The notes below the pieces were generated by a model that was not told where the DNA came from, searched no databases, and saw only the letters and a program-made list of their open reading frames with translations. This document shows, in pieces, positions 24,578 to 33,478 of a DNA stretch of 64,000 nucleotides; positions within the stretch are counted from its first letter, which is position 1, and each line of letters begins with the position of its first letter. Source of the DNA: MED-G105 sp038522945 (GTDB lineage: Bacteria; Pseudomonadota; Alphaproteobacteria; Caulobacterales; Parvularculaceae). The translations under genes were made by a program, and so were the position numbers. The stretch is from NCBI GenBank assembly GCA_038522945.1, contig JBCBJV010000001.1, positions 124,001 to 188,000 on the forward strand. The letters run 5' to 3'.

Positions 24578-25201
24578 CTACCGCTGAAGCTCTCCCGGGC
24601 GGACATCCCAAGCGATGAGGGTAGCGTTCTCGTTTTCAAACCGGATATGGCCGAAGGCGCCGGTTCTAAGTTTCATGTGTGGGACCACACCTTCCAAACC
24701 ATATGCCATGAGCGCATAGCGGGCGATCCCGTTGCTGGTGACACAAAGGCATGGTGAACCACCGTGCGAGTTAAGCTCATCCCGCAGCATTAACCATCCT
24801 TCCTTTACAGAAGGGACATCCACGCACCAACCGTCAGGCAGCACCGCCTCCCGTTCCCACTTAGCTAGTGTCTCGGCGCCGAGGCGGGCAATGACATCAT
24901 CCTCGGGCCGGCCATCATCAATGCCATAATCGATTTCTTTTAGGAACGGCAGTATACGGATTGGCGTCGTCGAGGCTGTATTATCATTTATGGCCCCAGC
25001 AGTTTGTCGCGTTCGCTCCAGAGGAGAAGAATAGATTGCAGCAAAAATGATACCTCTATCTTTGAAGAAGTTGCCAAGCGAGTTTGCTTGCTTATGGCCG
25101 GTTTCAACTAGAGGCAGATCTGTTCGGGCTCCTACGCGCCGGACTGTATCCGTCGGCCCGAAGGTGTTCCCGTGGCGTACAATATAGAGATTAACGCTCA
25201 T
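24578..25201 (-). CDS. Histidine phosphatase family protein (phosphoglycerate mutase-like)
   Basis: 207 residues. The catalytic RHG motif is in YIVRHGNTFGP (His10), the second phosphate pocket has SSPLERTRQTA, an acidic E-x-D-Y-G block (EIDYGIDDG) follows, and the second histidine is expected near 150. This fold covers mutases and phosphatases acting on sugar phosphates, nucleotides or lipids. Linkage to kdsB, whose TAA overlaps its ATG (TAATG), suggests a link to sugar or LPS-precursor metabolism, but the substrate is open. Confidence 0.8.
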   Translation of the reverse strand: MSVNLYIVRHGNTFGPTDTVRRVGARTDLPLVETGHKQANSLGNFFKDRGIIFAAIYSSPLERTRQTAGAINDNTASTTPIRILPFLKEIDYGIDDGRPEDDVIARLGAETLAKWEREAVLPDGWCVDVPSVKEGWLMLRDELNSHGGSPCLCVTSNGIARYALMAYGLEGVVPHMKLRTGAFGHIRFENENATLIAWDVRPGELQR

Positions 25202-26022
25202 TACACAGATGGTATGCCAGGATCACCCAGCTCTTCAAGCAAATCTTCAACCCGTTTGATGTCATCGGGCGTGTCGATGCCGCTTACAGATACATTCGGG
25301 GCAGGCACATCAATCACGTCGATAGAAATCCCGTTCTCCAGAAACCGAAGTTGCTCCAATCCTTCTAGTTCTTCGAAATGACCTGTGGGGAGCTGACAAA
25401 ACGCCGTCAATGCAGACCGCCGATAGCCATAAAGACCGATGTGGCGATAGACCGGGGATAGCGACGAGGCTTCCCGCAGGTTTTGTTCGTTACGGATCAT
25501 TGGGAGCACTGCCTTTGAAAACCATAACGCCGCGCGCGTTCTTTCGTTGAAGACGCATGTGGTGCCGGAAAAGGCATGTTCTTCCTTCTGCTGACGAAGC
25601 TGATCCAAACCCTCCCAGTCGAGGCGGACAACCGGCGTAAACACATCTGCCGAAGAGGATTTGGCCGCATGCGCTAACGCAACCAAATGGGCGGGCGGCG
25701 TGAAAGGCGCATCCCCTTGCAGGTTGAGAACGAAATCGGCCGCCACCCCCTCTTGTTCCAATGCCCCATTGATCCGGTCGGTACCGGAGACATAATCACC
25801 AATTGCCATAATTACTGCAGCACCAGCGCGCGTTGCTTCCGCTGCGATCTCCTCTGCATCGGTCGCAACGAAAACGTCTGTTCCGGCGCCGATTTCATCG
25901 GCTGCCGCCTTGGCCACGGCCACAACCCGAGAGATCATAGAACGGCCCGCAATCGGGGCCAAAGGTTTGCCAGGAAACCGGGTGGAGCCCATACGCGCTG
26001 GAATGACGATGACGGTTTTCAA
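25201..26022 (-). CDS. kdsB: 3-deoxy-manno-octulosonate cytidylyltransferase (CMP-Kdo synthetase)
   Basis: 273 residues from a TTG at 26022. This start is preferred because AGGAG lies 8 bases upstream and the protein then begins directly with TVIVIPARMGSTRFPGKPL, the nucleotide-binding entry motif of KdsB. Further conserved blocks are ATDAEEI, SGTDRINGA and VLNLQGDAPF (CTP/Mg binding), and YRHIGLYGYRR. It activates Kdo with CTP for lipid A/LPS core assembly, which shows the organism makes LPS. The gene overlaps the histidine phosphatase by one base and lies just downstream of tRNA-Leu. Confidence 0.92.
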   Translation of the reverse strand: MKTVIVIPARMGSTRFPGKPLAPIAGRSMISRVVAVAKAAADEIGAGTDVFVATDAEEIAAEATRAGAAVIMAIGDYVSGTDRINGALEQEGVAADFVLNLQGDAPFTPPAHLVALAHAAKSSSADVFTPVVRLDWEGLDQLRQQKEEHAFSGTTCVFNERTRAALWFSKAVLPMIRNEQNLREASSLSPVYRHIGLYGYRRSALTAFCQLPTGHFEELEGLEQLRFLENGISIDVIDVPAPNVSVSGIDTPDDIKRVEDLLEELGDPGIPSV

Positions 26023-26081
26023 TAGGGTCGCTCCTGTCGTGAATGCCACCGGCAATAAGCCGAATTCACTGAAGGCAGGAA

Positions 26082-26166
26082 TGGTGCGCTCGAGAGGACT
26101 CGAACCTCCACGGATTGCTCCACAGCGACCTCAACGCTGCGCGTCTACCAGTTCCGCCACGAGCGC
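26082..26166 (-). tRNA. tRNA-Leu (anticodon GAG)
   Basis: 85 bases. The acceptor stem GCGCTCG / CGAGCGC is perfect, a long variable arm of class II type is present, and the T-arm loop reads TTCGAGTC. The anticodon stem CAGCG/CGCTG carries the loop TTGAGGT, giving anticodon GAG for CUY codons. The 3' CCA is encoded. Confidence 0.95.
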
Positions 26167-26290
26167 ACACCAAATTGCGAAGCTGAGGAACCCTCACCTC
26201 GCGAGACGCGTCGCTTAGCAAAGGCACACTGTGCACTCAAGGAAAATCGACACCTCTTAGGCAGTAAGCCGTTCGCGGAAGCAACGGGCG

Positions 26291-26509
26291 TCAGTCATCC
26301 TTAACAACGACAGTCACTCTCTCCCCTTCTAGAGCGACCTGGCCGTGGGCAACCGTCACGCCATTTGCTTGGACCTTCAGAGGATCAGAGGGACGTTCTG
26401 CCAACCTGACAACCGCCCCACGCTCCAGCGAGGCAGCGTCCTTGAGCGACATTTCCACCGAACCGATGACAATGCTAAGCTCAATATCAATATGATCGAT
26501 GCCGGACAT
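26291..26509 (-). CDS. Stand-alone FliN/SpoA-type domain protein
   Basis: 72 residues, the size of a single SpoA domain (surface presentation of antigens / flagellar C-ring). The pattern is clear: a short beta strand IELSIVIGSVEMSL, then LKDAASLERGAVVRL, the PLKVQANGVTVAHGQV block and a final strand VTVVV. In flagellar bacteria FliN forms part of the motor switch; single-domain forms also serve type III secretion. No flagellar or secretion gene is nearby. It is divergent from lipB, 47 bases away. Confidence 0.75.
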   Translation of the reverse strand: MSGIDHIDIELSIVIGSVEMSLKDAASLERGAVVRLAERPSDPLKVQANGVTVAHGQVALEGERVTVVVKDD

Positions 26510-26556
26510 GGGCGAGATCTCAACGCAAACGCAACAATCTGAAGTGTGCCTTTCCC

Positions 26557-27291
26557 GTGGTTAGAACGTCGTTAAACCGCTCCTTCAAACTGGATACACC
26601 TGTGGAATGGACCGTTTTTTCCGAACAGCTCGACTATCAAGAGACTGAAGCCGCCATGGAAGAGCGCGCTCGGCTGATCCATGAGGGCACAGCGCGTGAA
26701 GCGGTTTGGCTCTTGGAACACCCTCCTCTGATCACCGCAGGCACCAGAGCCAAGATTGAGCTTGATCTTGCCAACCCAGGGGCATTTCCCGTTCACAAGA
26801 CGAGCAGAGGCGGGCAGCTTACCTATCACGGACCCGGCCAACGGGTCGTCTATTTCATGCTCGATCTGAGCAGGCGCGGGCGCGATGTTCGTCAGTTCGT
26901 AGCCACGTTGGAAGACTTGATTATCGACGCTCTTTCAGATTTTGGGGTCCGCGCTGAACGACGAGAAGATCGTGTCGGCGTTTGGGTGGATCGCTCACGG
27001 CCAGGGGCGCCCCCGCGGGAAGACAAAATCGCTGCCATCGGCATTCGCCTACGAAAATGGGTAAGCTTCCACGGCATCGCGATCAATGTGGAACCGGACC
27101 TGTCCCATTTTGAGGCAATCGTTCCCTGTGGCATCTCTGATCCGCGGTATGGCGTTACGAGCCTGGTCGATCTCGGGATCCCAGCAACTATGGATGACCT
27201 AGACACAGCGCTTCAAAGCGCTTTCAAGCGCCTTTTTGGCCCCACAAATGTCGAGATTGCGACGGATCTTCCAGAACTTGAGCATGCCTAA
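26557..27291 (+). CDS. lipB: Octanoyl-[acyl carrier protein]:protein N-octanoyltransferase
   Basis: 244 residues from a GTG at 26557; the start is not well supported and a GTG around 26602 is possible. Family motifs are RGGQLTYHGPGQ (about 87-98), DKIAAIGIR with catalytic Lys157, and VPCGI with catalytic Cys191. The enzyme moves the octanoyl group from ACP to lipoyl domains of 2-oxoacid dehydrogenases, in lipoate biosynthesis. It is a monocistronic gene, divergent from the SpoA-domain gene. Confidence 0.92.
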   Translation: MVRTSLNRSFKLDTPVEWTVFSEQLDYQETEAAMEERARLIHEGTAREAVWLLEHPPLITAGTRAKIELDLANPGAFPVHKTSRGGQLTYHGPGQRVVYFMLDLSRRGRDVRQFVATLEDLIIDALSDFGVRAERREDRVGVWVDRSRPGAPPREDKIAAIGIRLRKWVSFHGIAINVEPDLSHFEAIVPCGISDPRYGVTSLVDLGIPATMDDLDTALQSAFKRLFGPTNVEIATDLPELEHA

Positions 27292-27476
27292 GCCCAATTG
27301 AGCCCAGTAGACCGAGGCGCACCGTCCTTTCTTCGACGAACGCTAAGCGCCTTTTCACCCGAAGCCGACACTACCAAAACTTAACTTTGAGAATGCCCTC
27401 GACATCATGCCATGGTCACGATTGTCGGTGAGGGTGCCGCTACAAAATTATATAATCAGAACAAAAGGGTTTCCCC

Positions 27477-28418
27477 ATGAAATTCAGTTCCGTCGTCACT
27501 TCTTCCAAATCCGCTGCGGTCTGCGGTGTGGCGCTGTTTGCCCTTGGACTGGGCCTTCCCGCCCAGGGAGCCATCGCTTCTCAAGAAGAGACGACACCTG
27601 AGCAGTCTGAACCTAAACAGTCTGAGGCCGAGGAACCAGAGACCGAAGAAGCTGGCAGCGCCACTGATGACGATGCTTCTGAAAGTCAGTCAGCTTCTGA
27701 TGAAAGCGCTGAGACCGAAACTGAGGCAAACGACGACACCGAAAACGATGTTGACGAAGACAACATGGCCGATGCCTTGAACAGCAGCCAACAGCTGGAA
27801 CAGTCCTTCATCCTGAAGCGGACTATTGACGGAAAAGTGGTTGAGACGACGACTAAGACAGTCACTTATACTGACCGCGACCCCCTTCGAGATACCGAAG
27901 CCGGTCAGTCGGTTCTGGAGGAGCTGCGCCGCGACTTTGACAGTGCCCTCCTTACTCGCCGCGAGGCTTTTGAAGAGGCAAAGCTCGATTTTGCCCTTGG
28001 CGATCTTGACCGTGACGGCAAAATGACGTCGACAGAATTTGTTGGACTTGTGAAGACTTGGCGGGAAAACGACGAACGCGCCGCGGACGCCACATCCCCT
28101 GAACTCCAACGCAAGCAGCGCTATGTTCAGTTCATCAGCGGTCTGAACCCCGATAAAAGCGCAAGTTCATCGGAAGAAAAAGCCAAGGCGAAATTTGGCT
28201 TTATGGCGGGCATGTCAACAAGCCTTAGCCAGAAAGACTATATCCGCGAGTACCTGCTGGACTTTGACACAATGGACGAAGACAACAATGCGCTACTGGA
28301 AGGCGACGAGCTGATGCTCTTCCGGGCCGCCAATCGCGGCGAAAACCGCATTACGCCGATCGTCAACAAGCAGATGGACGCCCCTAACTCTCCTGATGAG
28401 ATGCCCGAGCAAGAGTAA
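27477..28418 (+). CDS. Exported acidic EF-hand protein
   Basis: 313 residues. A signal peptide ends near GAIA-SQ (about residue 34). Residues about 36-97 form a low-complexity Glu/Ser/Thr/Asp tract. The second half is helical and carries an EF-hand loop at 176-187 (DLDRDGKMTSTE) and a second EF-like loop near 275-286 (DEDNNALLEGDE). Both have acidic residues at calcium-binding positions. A calcium-dependent periplasmic or cell-surface role is likely but no specific one can be named. Its last 35 bases overlap the convergent ATP12 gene. Confidence 0.75.
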   Translation: MKFSSVVTSSKSAAVCGVALFALGLGLPAQGAIASQEETTPEQSEPKQSEAEEPETEEAGSATDDDASESQSASDESAETETEANDDTENDVDEDNMADALNSSQQLEQSFILKRTIDGKVVETTTKTVTYTDRDPLRDTEAGQSVLEELRRDFDSALLTRREAFEEAKLDFALGDLDRDGKMTSTEFVGLVKTWRENDERAADATSPELQRKQRYVQFISGLNPDKSASSSEEKAKAKFGFMAGMSTSLSQKDYIREYLLDFDTMDEDNNALLEGDELMLFRAANRGENRITPIVNKQMDAPNSPDEMPEQE

Positions 28419-29124
28419 GGTAGGTCGTTGCGTCCGTGAATTCCTGCTTGCGGCGGGCCGTCGCTTGCTCGGCTTCTGCGTCCCTGCCCCACTTTTCGAT
28501 TTGGAACTCTTCGTCAATTCTTGATGCCGAAAACGCCGCCTCCGGATCAATCAATCCAGTCCAAATGGCCAACGACAAAATCGCTGACCCGGTCACACCG
28601 AGCGAAACCCGAAAGAAAATTAGCTCCCCGGCCCCGAGGGGCTCTGCAATCTGGTTGACGCATTCGATGCTTTCGTTCGGTTGATCCTGAAAGACAATCC
28701 CAGCAGCCGAAACAAATTTCAGGCCTAGAGTTTGCTCAACCGACTGAATTATTGGGTCCCAGATCTTCGCCTGGCGTCGTACTAACTCCACCGGCGCCTC
28801 TGCACGGTAGCACAAAAGATCGGAGGCGGCATATTTCGCAATCTCTTCGCGAATAGACGCAGCGTCTCCTTCGGATAGATCGTGGGCCGACATATGTAAC
28901 CGTGTCATCGGCATCTGACTGAGGTCGATATGTGCATCTTGAGCGTCCCACTCAGCGACAATAGCGTCAGCCAATACAACTGTGGGGACGACCAAAACGC
29001 CGCCTTTGCGGGACTTGAGTGCCTTTCCGTCTAGGCAAATCTTCCATCCCGACCCCGATTCTTTACTTGTGACGCTCGTGTAAAATCGCTTTGGCAGTCC
29101 GGGCGCTGAAGGCTGTTGAGACAC
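28384..29124 (-). CDS. ATP12 family chaperone for F1-ATPase assembly
   Basis: 246 residues. Conserved blocks are PKRFYTSV, CLDGKALKS, the long EWDAQ segment, PMTRL and DLLCYRAE (about 105), and WDPII in the middle, all typical of the ATP12 family. Alphaproteobacterial members are homologues of the mitochondrial factor that protects the F1 alpha subunit during assembly. The gene is 4 bases downstream of the pseudouridine synthase stop, in an apparent unit with crcB and rarA. Its 3' end overlaps the convergent EF-hand gene. Confidence 0.88.
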   Translation of the reverse strand: MSQQPSAPGLPKRFYTSVTSKESGSGWKICLDGKALKSRKGGVLVVPTVVLADAIVAEWDAQDAHIDLSQMPMTRLHMSAHDLSEGDAASIREEIAKYAASDLLCYRAEAPVELVRRQAKIWDPIIQSVEQTLGLKFVSAAGIVFQDQPNESIECVNQIAEPLGAGELIFFRVSLGVTGSAILSLAIWTGLIDPEAAFSASRIDEEFQIEKWGRDAEAEQATARRKQEFTDATTYLTLARASHQES

Positions 29125-29128
29125 TGGC

Positions 29129-30154
29129 TTACCGCTTCCGCATCTTCTTACGGATTTGCGCTTTTATATCCGGCCAATCGACGCTCTCTGGCACCCGAAA
29201 ATTGAAGAACGCGCAAGAAACCGCCATATGCCCCGCTACCTCCGCAGACAAATGAACATAGCGACCAGTCGTAGGGTGAGGAAACGATAAGGCCAGGCAA
29301 TGAAGATGGAGGGATTTGTCGACCCCCTCAACAAATGATCCGGCTCCGCCATATTTTCCATCCCCGATGATAGGTGTGTCCATCATTGCTGTGTGCACCC
29401 GCAACTGGTGCGTTCGCCCAGTGACAGGCTTCAAAGCAAGAAAACCGACCGGACCTGCGGTATCGAGGGTCATATAATCGGTAATCGCTTTTTTTCCATG
29501 ATCATCGTCATGGCCCATTTTTTCTCTTTCGTCGTTCTGATTCTCTGAGACGAGCTTTGAAAGAGGGGCAGCAATCGTCCCTTCTTTTACTTCAGGCACG
29601 CCTGCGGTCAGCGCAAGATAGGTTTTTTCAATTCGACGTAACCGGAACACTTCTGAAAGCTTCGCCGCAGCAGCGCGTGACTTTGCCAGGATTAGAAGAC
29701 CACTCGTGTCCCTATCCAGGCGATGAACAAGTTTCGGGCGCTTTTCCTCACCGAACGCCTCCAGCAGGAGCCGGTCGAGATGCTGTTTGGTGCCGGTGCC
29801 ACCCTGTACCGCCAGCCCAGAGGGTTTATTGATCGCGAGCAATGCATCGTCTTCAAAGACGACCATTTCTTGAATTCGTCTTTGGGCTTCACTTGATTGT
29901 GCCGCAGAAATGCGCGGTGACTGTTTGGGGCTGCCGGAACCTTCAATCGCTTCATACGGTGGTACACGAACCGATTGGCCAGCTTGCAGGCGGCTATTCG
30001 ATTTTACTCGTCCACCATCCACACGGATCTGGCCCTTCCGCAGAAGTTTTTCCAACTGGCCATGGCGTAGATCCGGGAAATGGGCCTTGAACCAACGGTC
30101 GAGCCGTATGCCATCGTCGTCCGGGGCAACCGCCTTGATCTGTACACCCGTCAT
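29129..30154 (-). CDS. rluC: RluC/RluD-type 23S rRNA pseudouridine synthase
   Basis: 341 residues from the ATG at 30154. It overlaps the crcB stop as ATGA, which is why the longer frame is rejected. An S4-type RNA-binding domain at the N-terminus (DDDGIRLDRWF...LRKGQIRVDG) is followed by the catalytic domain with HRLDRDTSGLLILAK (catalytic Asp) and the GRTHQLRVH motif. It converts uridines in large-subunit rRNA to pseudouridine. RluC (sites near 955, 2504, 2580) is the usual call for this length and arrangement, but RluD cannot be ruled out. Confidence 0.85.
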   Translation of the reverse strand: MTGVQIKAVAPDDDGIRLDRWFKAHFPDLRHGQLEKLLRKGQIRVDGGRVKSNSRLQAGQSVRVPPYEAIEGSGSPKQSPRISAAQSSEAQRRIQEMVVFEDDALLAINKPSGLAVQGGTGTKQHLDRLLLEAFGEEKRPKLVHRLDRDTSGLLILAKSRAAAAKLSEVFRLRRIEKTYLALTAGVPEVKEGTIAAPLSKLVSENQNDEREKMGHDDDHGKKAITDYMTLDTAGPVGFLALKPVTGRTHQLRVHTAMMDTPIIGDGKYGGAGSFVEGVDKSLHLHCLALSFPHPTTGRYVHLSAEVAGHMAVSCAFFNFRVPESVDWPDIKAQIRKKMRKR

Positions 30155-30531
30155 GATACTGACTTTCCAATCCAAACGCCCAGAATAAGCCCGGCAACTG
30201 ACAACGTCGTCGACAAGAAGATATAGGTGACCATGACTTGCACTGACTTTTCCTGCCACATTGAATAAATATCGAGCGAATAGGTGGAAAAGGTCGTGAA
30301 CGCCCCAAGAAATCCGACGAGCCAAAAGACACGCACCACTTCCCCGGCCCCCCGAACAAAAAACAATGCGGTCAGCATACCCATGATCAATGATCCCACC
30401 ACATTGATGGAGAGTGTGGCGATCGCCGTCGATGGGGCGCCTAGTCTTAGTAAAGCCAGTCCCGTGATATATCGCGCTAGTGCCCCCAAGCTTCCACCGG
30501 CCGCGACGGCTAACACGTGATAGATGTTCAT
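30151..30531 (-). CDS. crcB: Fluoride channel CrcB (Fluc)
   Basis: 126 residues from the ATG at 30531. Four membrane segments are present. Hallmarks are GGSLGALARY (first helix), NVVGSLIMG, and GFLGAFTTFSTYSLD in the third. Fluc channels are dimers that let fluoride out of the cell. No crcB/fluoride riboswitch lies upstream; the gene instead follows rarA after 5 bases and overlaps rluC by 4 bases, so it is read from an operon. Confidence 0.9.
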   Translation of the reverse strand: MNIYHVLAVAAGGSLGALARYITGLALLRLGAPSTAIATLSINVVGSLIMGMLTALFFVRGAGEVVRVFWLVGFLGAFTTFSTYSLDIYSMWQEKSVQVMVTYIFLSTTLSVAGLILGVWIGKSVS

Positions 30532-30536
30532 CGGTC

Positions 30537-31847
30537 TTAGACTTTCCGTTGCCTCTGACGGCGCGCCGCCCAATTCGCCATGCGAAGGGCTATCTGCGCT
30601 TCGGCGCCGCGGTCACTAGGCTGATAAAAATCCTGCCGGGCTAAGCCATCAGGGAGGAAGTCCTGCGCCGCGAATGCATCGTTCGCGTCGTGATCATATT
30701 GATACCCTTTGCCGTATCCCTCCGCTTGCATCAAGTCAGTCGGTGCGTTCACCGCGTGCGGCGGCGGTGGCAATGTCCCCGTTTCCCGAGCAAGCGCTTT
30801 GGCTCTCTTGAATGCGACATGGGCGCGGTTAGATTTCGGCGCGGCGGCCAAGTATGCCACCAGTTGACCCAATGGAATTTCTCCCTCCGGCGCACCCAGC
30901 TTTTCATATGCAGCACTCGCAGCCATAGCTAACGGCAAGGCTGCAGGATCCGCATTCCCGATGTCTTCCGCAGCCGTTACAATCAGCCGCCGGAAGATAA
31001 ACTTCGGATCTTCCCCGGACGTGACCATTCGTGCAACCCAATATAGGGCTGCATCTACATCCGATCCTCTTATGGATTTTTGAAGGGCGCTCGCGGCATT
31101 GTAATGACTGTCCTGTGACTTGTCATAAATGCTAGCCCGTGCGGAGATATATGTCTTCAGCTCATCGGGGCCCATTGGGGATGTCGCGACCGGTAGAGCA
31201 AACAGCTGATCAGCAGCATTGAGGACAAAGCGTCCATCCCCTTGCGCCATTCTGACAAGGTTTTGCCGCGTATCCTCAGCAAGCGGAAGAGATCGACCGA
31301 CCACGTTCTCGGCTCGCGCAAGCAAATCACTCAACGCCTCGTCGGTTAGTGCTTTCAACGTGAAGACCTGCACGCGGGAAAGAAGCGCAGCGTTCAGCTC
31401 AAAGGACGGATTTTCCGTGGTCGCCCCAATCAGCGTGATAAGCCCATTTTCAATATGGGGCAGAAAGCTATCTTGCTGGGCACGATTAAACCGATGGATC
31501 TCATCCACAAAAAGCAGAGTGTGTTGGCCAATACGCGACCGCGCTTCAGCCCGGTCGAAAACTTTGCGCAGATCCGCCACCCCTGACCCAATTGCTGAAA
31601 CCTGCTCGAACTCCGCCCCGGCCCGGGTCGCTAACGCTCTTGCGATCGTTGTCTTACCGACCCCAGGCGGTCCCCAAAAAACGATGGATGAGACATTCCC
31701 AGCATCGACCATTCGCGTGAGCGTGCCCACGGGCCCAACCAGATGGTCCTGCCCGACCACGTCTGAAAGATCAGTAGGCCTCAGCCGATCGGCCAAAGGC
31801 CGGTTCGACGTTTGCTCCAGACCAGCAGCAGAAAAAAGATCGCTCAC
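30537..31847 (-). CDS. rarA: Replication-associated recombination protein RarA (MgsA family AAA+ ATPase)
   Basis: 436 residues from a GTG at 31847, chosen because it gives the normal N-terminus SDLFSAAGLEQ and lies 16 bases after the htrA stop. Walker A is GPPGVGKTT, Walker B FVDEIHRFN, sensor 1 IGATTENPSFELN, and the C-terminal tetramerisation region contains YGKGYQYDHDA. RarA acts at stalled replication forks. It is the second gene of a minus-strand unit htrA-rarA-crcB-rluC-ATP12. Confidence 0.9.
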   Translation of the reverse strand: MSDLFSAAGLEQTSNRPLADRLRPTDLSDVVGQDHLVGPVGTLTRMVDAGNVSSIVFWGPPGVGKTTIARALATRAGAEFEQVSAIGSGVADLRKVFDRAEARSRIGQHTLLFVDEIHRFNRAQQDSFLPHIENGLITLIGATTENPSFELNAALLSRVQVFTLKALTDEALSDLLARAENVVGRSLPLAEDTRQNLVRMAQGDGRFVLNAADQLFALPVATSPMGPDELKTYISARASIYDKSQDSHYNAASALQKSIRGSDVDAALYWVARMVTSGEDPKFIFRRLIVTAAEDIGNADPAALPLAMAASAAYEKLGAPEGEIPLGQLVAYLAAAPKSNRAHVAFKRAKALARETGTLPPPPHAVNAPTDLMQAEGYGKGYQYDHDANDAFAAQDFLPDGLARQDFYQPSDRGAEAQIALRMANWAARRQRQRKV

Positions 31848-31863
31848 GAATGGTTTTTCTAAC

Positions 31864-33321
31864 CTATCGGCAACGCCGACCACGACTGGTCGTGCACCAT
31901 GTCGCAACACGTTTGCCGGTATCAACAGTAAACCGCCACTCTGACACAGGACGGGCAAGGGCTTTTTCCAGGTCCACGGTGGACTTGATCTCGCGATCAT
32001 TCAGCGTCAATAGCCTATAACCGCGCCGCAGATTGCTTGATCGGGCATAACTCCGACGAGGCACGTCAACAACGACAACACCTTCCAGCAGAGGATTGAT
32101 GTTGAGCTCTTCATTGAACTTTGGAGACAGGTTCGCAATAGTGACATTAGTCAGTGGATGACGGCCTGACAGGGTGCGTTCGTCAGGCGCAGGTTTTTCT
32201 GGTGGTAGGTTAAAGCTAACATCCGCAGTCTGAACCTTCCCATTACGGACAAATTCTACGGATTGTGGTTCGTTCTGCTCGCTGATCCCGACGCGGTAAC
32301 GCAGTGTCGCCGCGTCAAAGACCGGCTTGCCCTCAATTGCCGTGATGACGTCTCCAGACTTGAGCCCCGCCTTAGCGAGAGGTGCGCCCTTGTAGATATC
32401 ATTGATGATCGCGCCGGCGGGCCTGTCGAGATCGAGGGCCTCAGCCAATGCCGATGTCACAGTTTCGGTCGCTGCCCCGACCCAAGGCCGCTGCACATCA
32501 CCGCCGCGCATGGCAGTTGTAATAACTTGTTGGACAAGGCGCGCAGGGATCGCAAACCCGATCCCATTAGATCCTCCCGACCGGGAATAAATCGCAGTGT
32601 TGACCCCAAGCAATTTGCCATCAACATCTACGAGCGCGCCGCCGGAATTGCCGGGGTTAATCGCCGCGTCGGTTTGAATAAAAAATTGATAGTCCGAAAT
32701 TGAGACTGCCGTGCGGGCCAGCGCGGAGACAATGCCGGTCGTTACCGTTTGTCCGACCCCAAATGGATTGCCAATCGCAAGGACAATGTCACCAACCTCA
32801 GCCGTTTCAGAATTGGCGAATTCCAAAAATGGCAATGGCTCATCGATTTCAATTTTCAAAACCGCTAAATCCGTCTTCGGATCAGTCAGCAGTTTTTCAG
32901 CACTAAATTCGCGGCGGTCCGCAAATACCACTTTGATTTCTGACATCCCTTCGATCACGTGATTATTGGTGACAATCACACCATCAGGGCTCACGATCAC
33001 ACCGGAGCCCAGAGAGGTTTGCTGCCGCGGCCCCGCATTGCCGAAGAACTGGTCGAAGAATGAGCTGCGAGCCGGTAAGTTGACCGTTCGGCTGGTGTAA
33101 ATATTTACAACCGCCGGCGCCGCTTTATCGACCACAGGTGCAAACGACATTTTGACGTCTGTCATCGACTGAGGAACGCTTTCCCCCATGGCGTCGTTAA
33201 ACCTTGCTGCGCCGATCGGTGCCTCCTCGGTAATGCTTTCCTGGTCCTGTGCCTGGGCGCAAGCAACAGTCGCCAGAAGGGTCATGGTCGCGAAAAAATG
33301 TCCGAAAAATCTGGCAATCAT
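31864..33321 (-). CDS. Periplasmic serine protease of the HtrA/DegP family
   Basis: 485 residues. A signal peptide ends near AQAQ-DQ (about residue 26). The trypsin-like domain has the triad His121 (TNNHVIE), Asp151 (DPKTDLAVL) and Ser226 (NPGNSGGAL). A first PDZ domain covers about 280-370, and a weaker second one about 385-475. These proteases degrade or refold damaged envelope proteins. It is the first gene of the unit and lies downstream of the rplQ terminator. Confidence 0.88.
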   Translation of the reverse strand: MIARFFGHFFATMTLLATVACAQAQDQESITEEAPIGAARFNDAMGESVPQSMTDVKMSFAPVVDKAAPAVVNIYTSRTVNLPARSSFFDQFFGNAGPRQQTSLGSGVIVSPDGVIVTNNHVIEGMSEIKVVFADRREFSAEKLLTDPKTDLAVLKIEIDEPLPFLEFANSETAEVGDIVLAIGNPFGVGQTVTTGIVSALARTAVSISDYQFFIQTDAAINPGNSGGALVDVDGKLLGVNTAIYSRSGGSNGIGFAIPARLVQQVITTAMRGGDVQRPWVGAATETVTSALAEALDLDRPAGAIINDIYKGAPLAKAGLKSGDVITAIEGKPVFDAATLRYRVGISEQNEPQSVEFVRNGKVQTADVSFNLPPEKPAPDERTLSGRHPLTNVTIANLSPKFNEELNINPLLEGVVVVDVPRRSYARSSNLRRGYRLLTLNDREIKSTVDLEKALARPVSEWRFTVDTGKRVATWCTTSRGRRCR

Positions 33322-33426
33322 CGTTTGAGTGTCTCTTTATGGCGTACAAACTAGGTCCCAAGATAATGCCTTGGCCGCGCAAAGCGAGCCAAAATTCGCA
33401 TTTTGGAAATTGCATGTCCTAAACGG

Positions 33427-33450
33427 AAAACGGCCTCCCATGGGAGGCCG
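33427..33450 (-). terminator. Intrinsic terminator after rplQ
   Basis: On the minus strand CGGCCTCCCATGGGAGGCCG is a perfect 20-base palindrome followed directly by TTTT. It lies 29 bases after the rplQ stop and closes the ribosomal/RNA polymerase alpha block. Confidence 0.9.
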
Positions 33451-33478
33451 CTTCAAAATCATCGACTAACCGACAATC

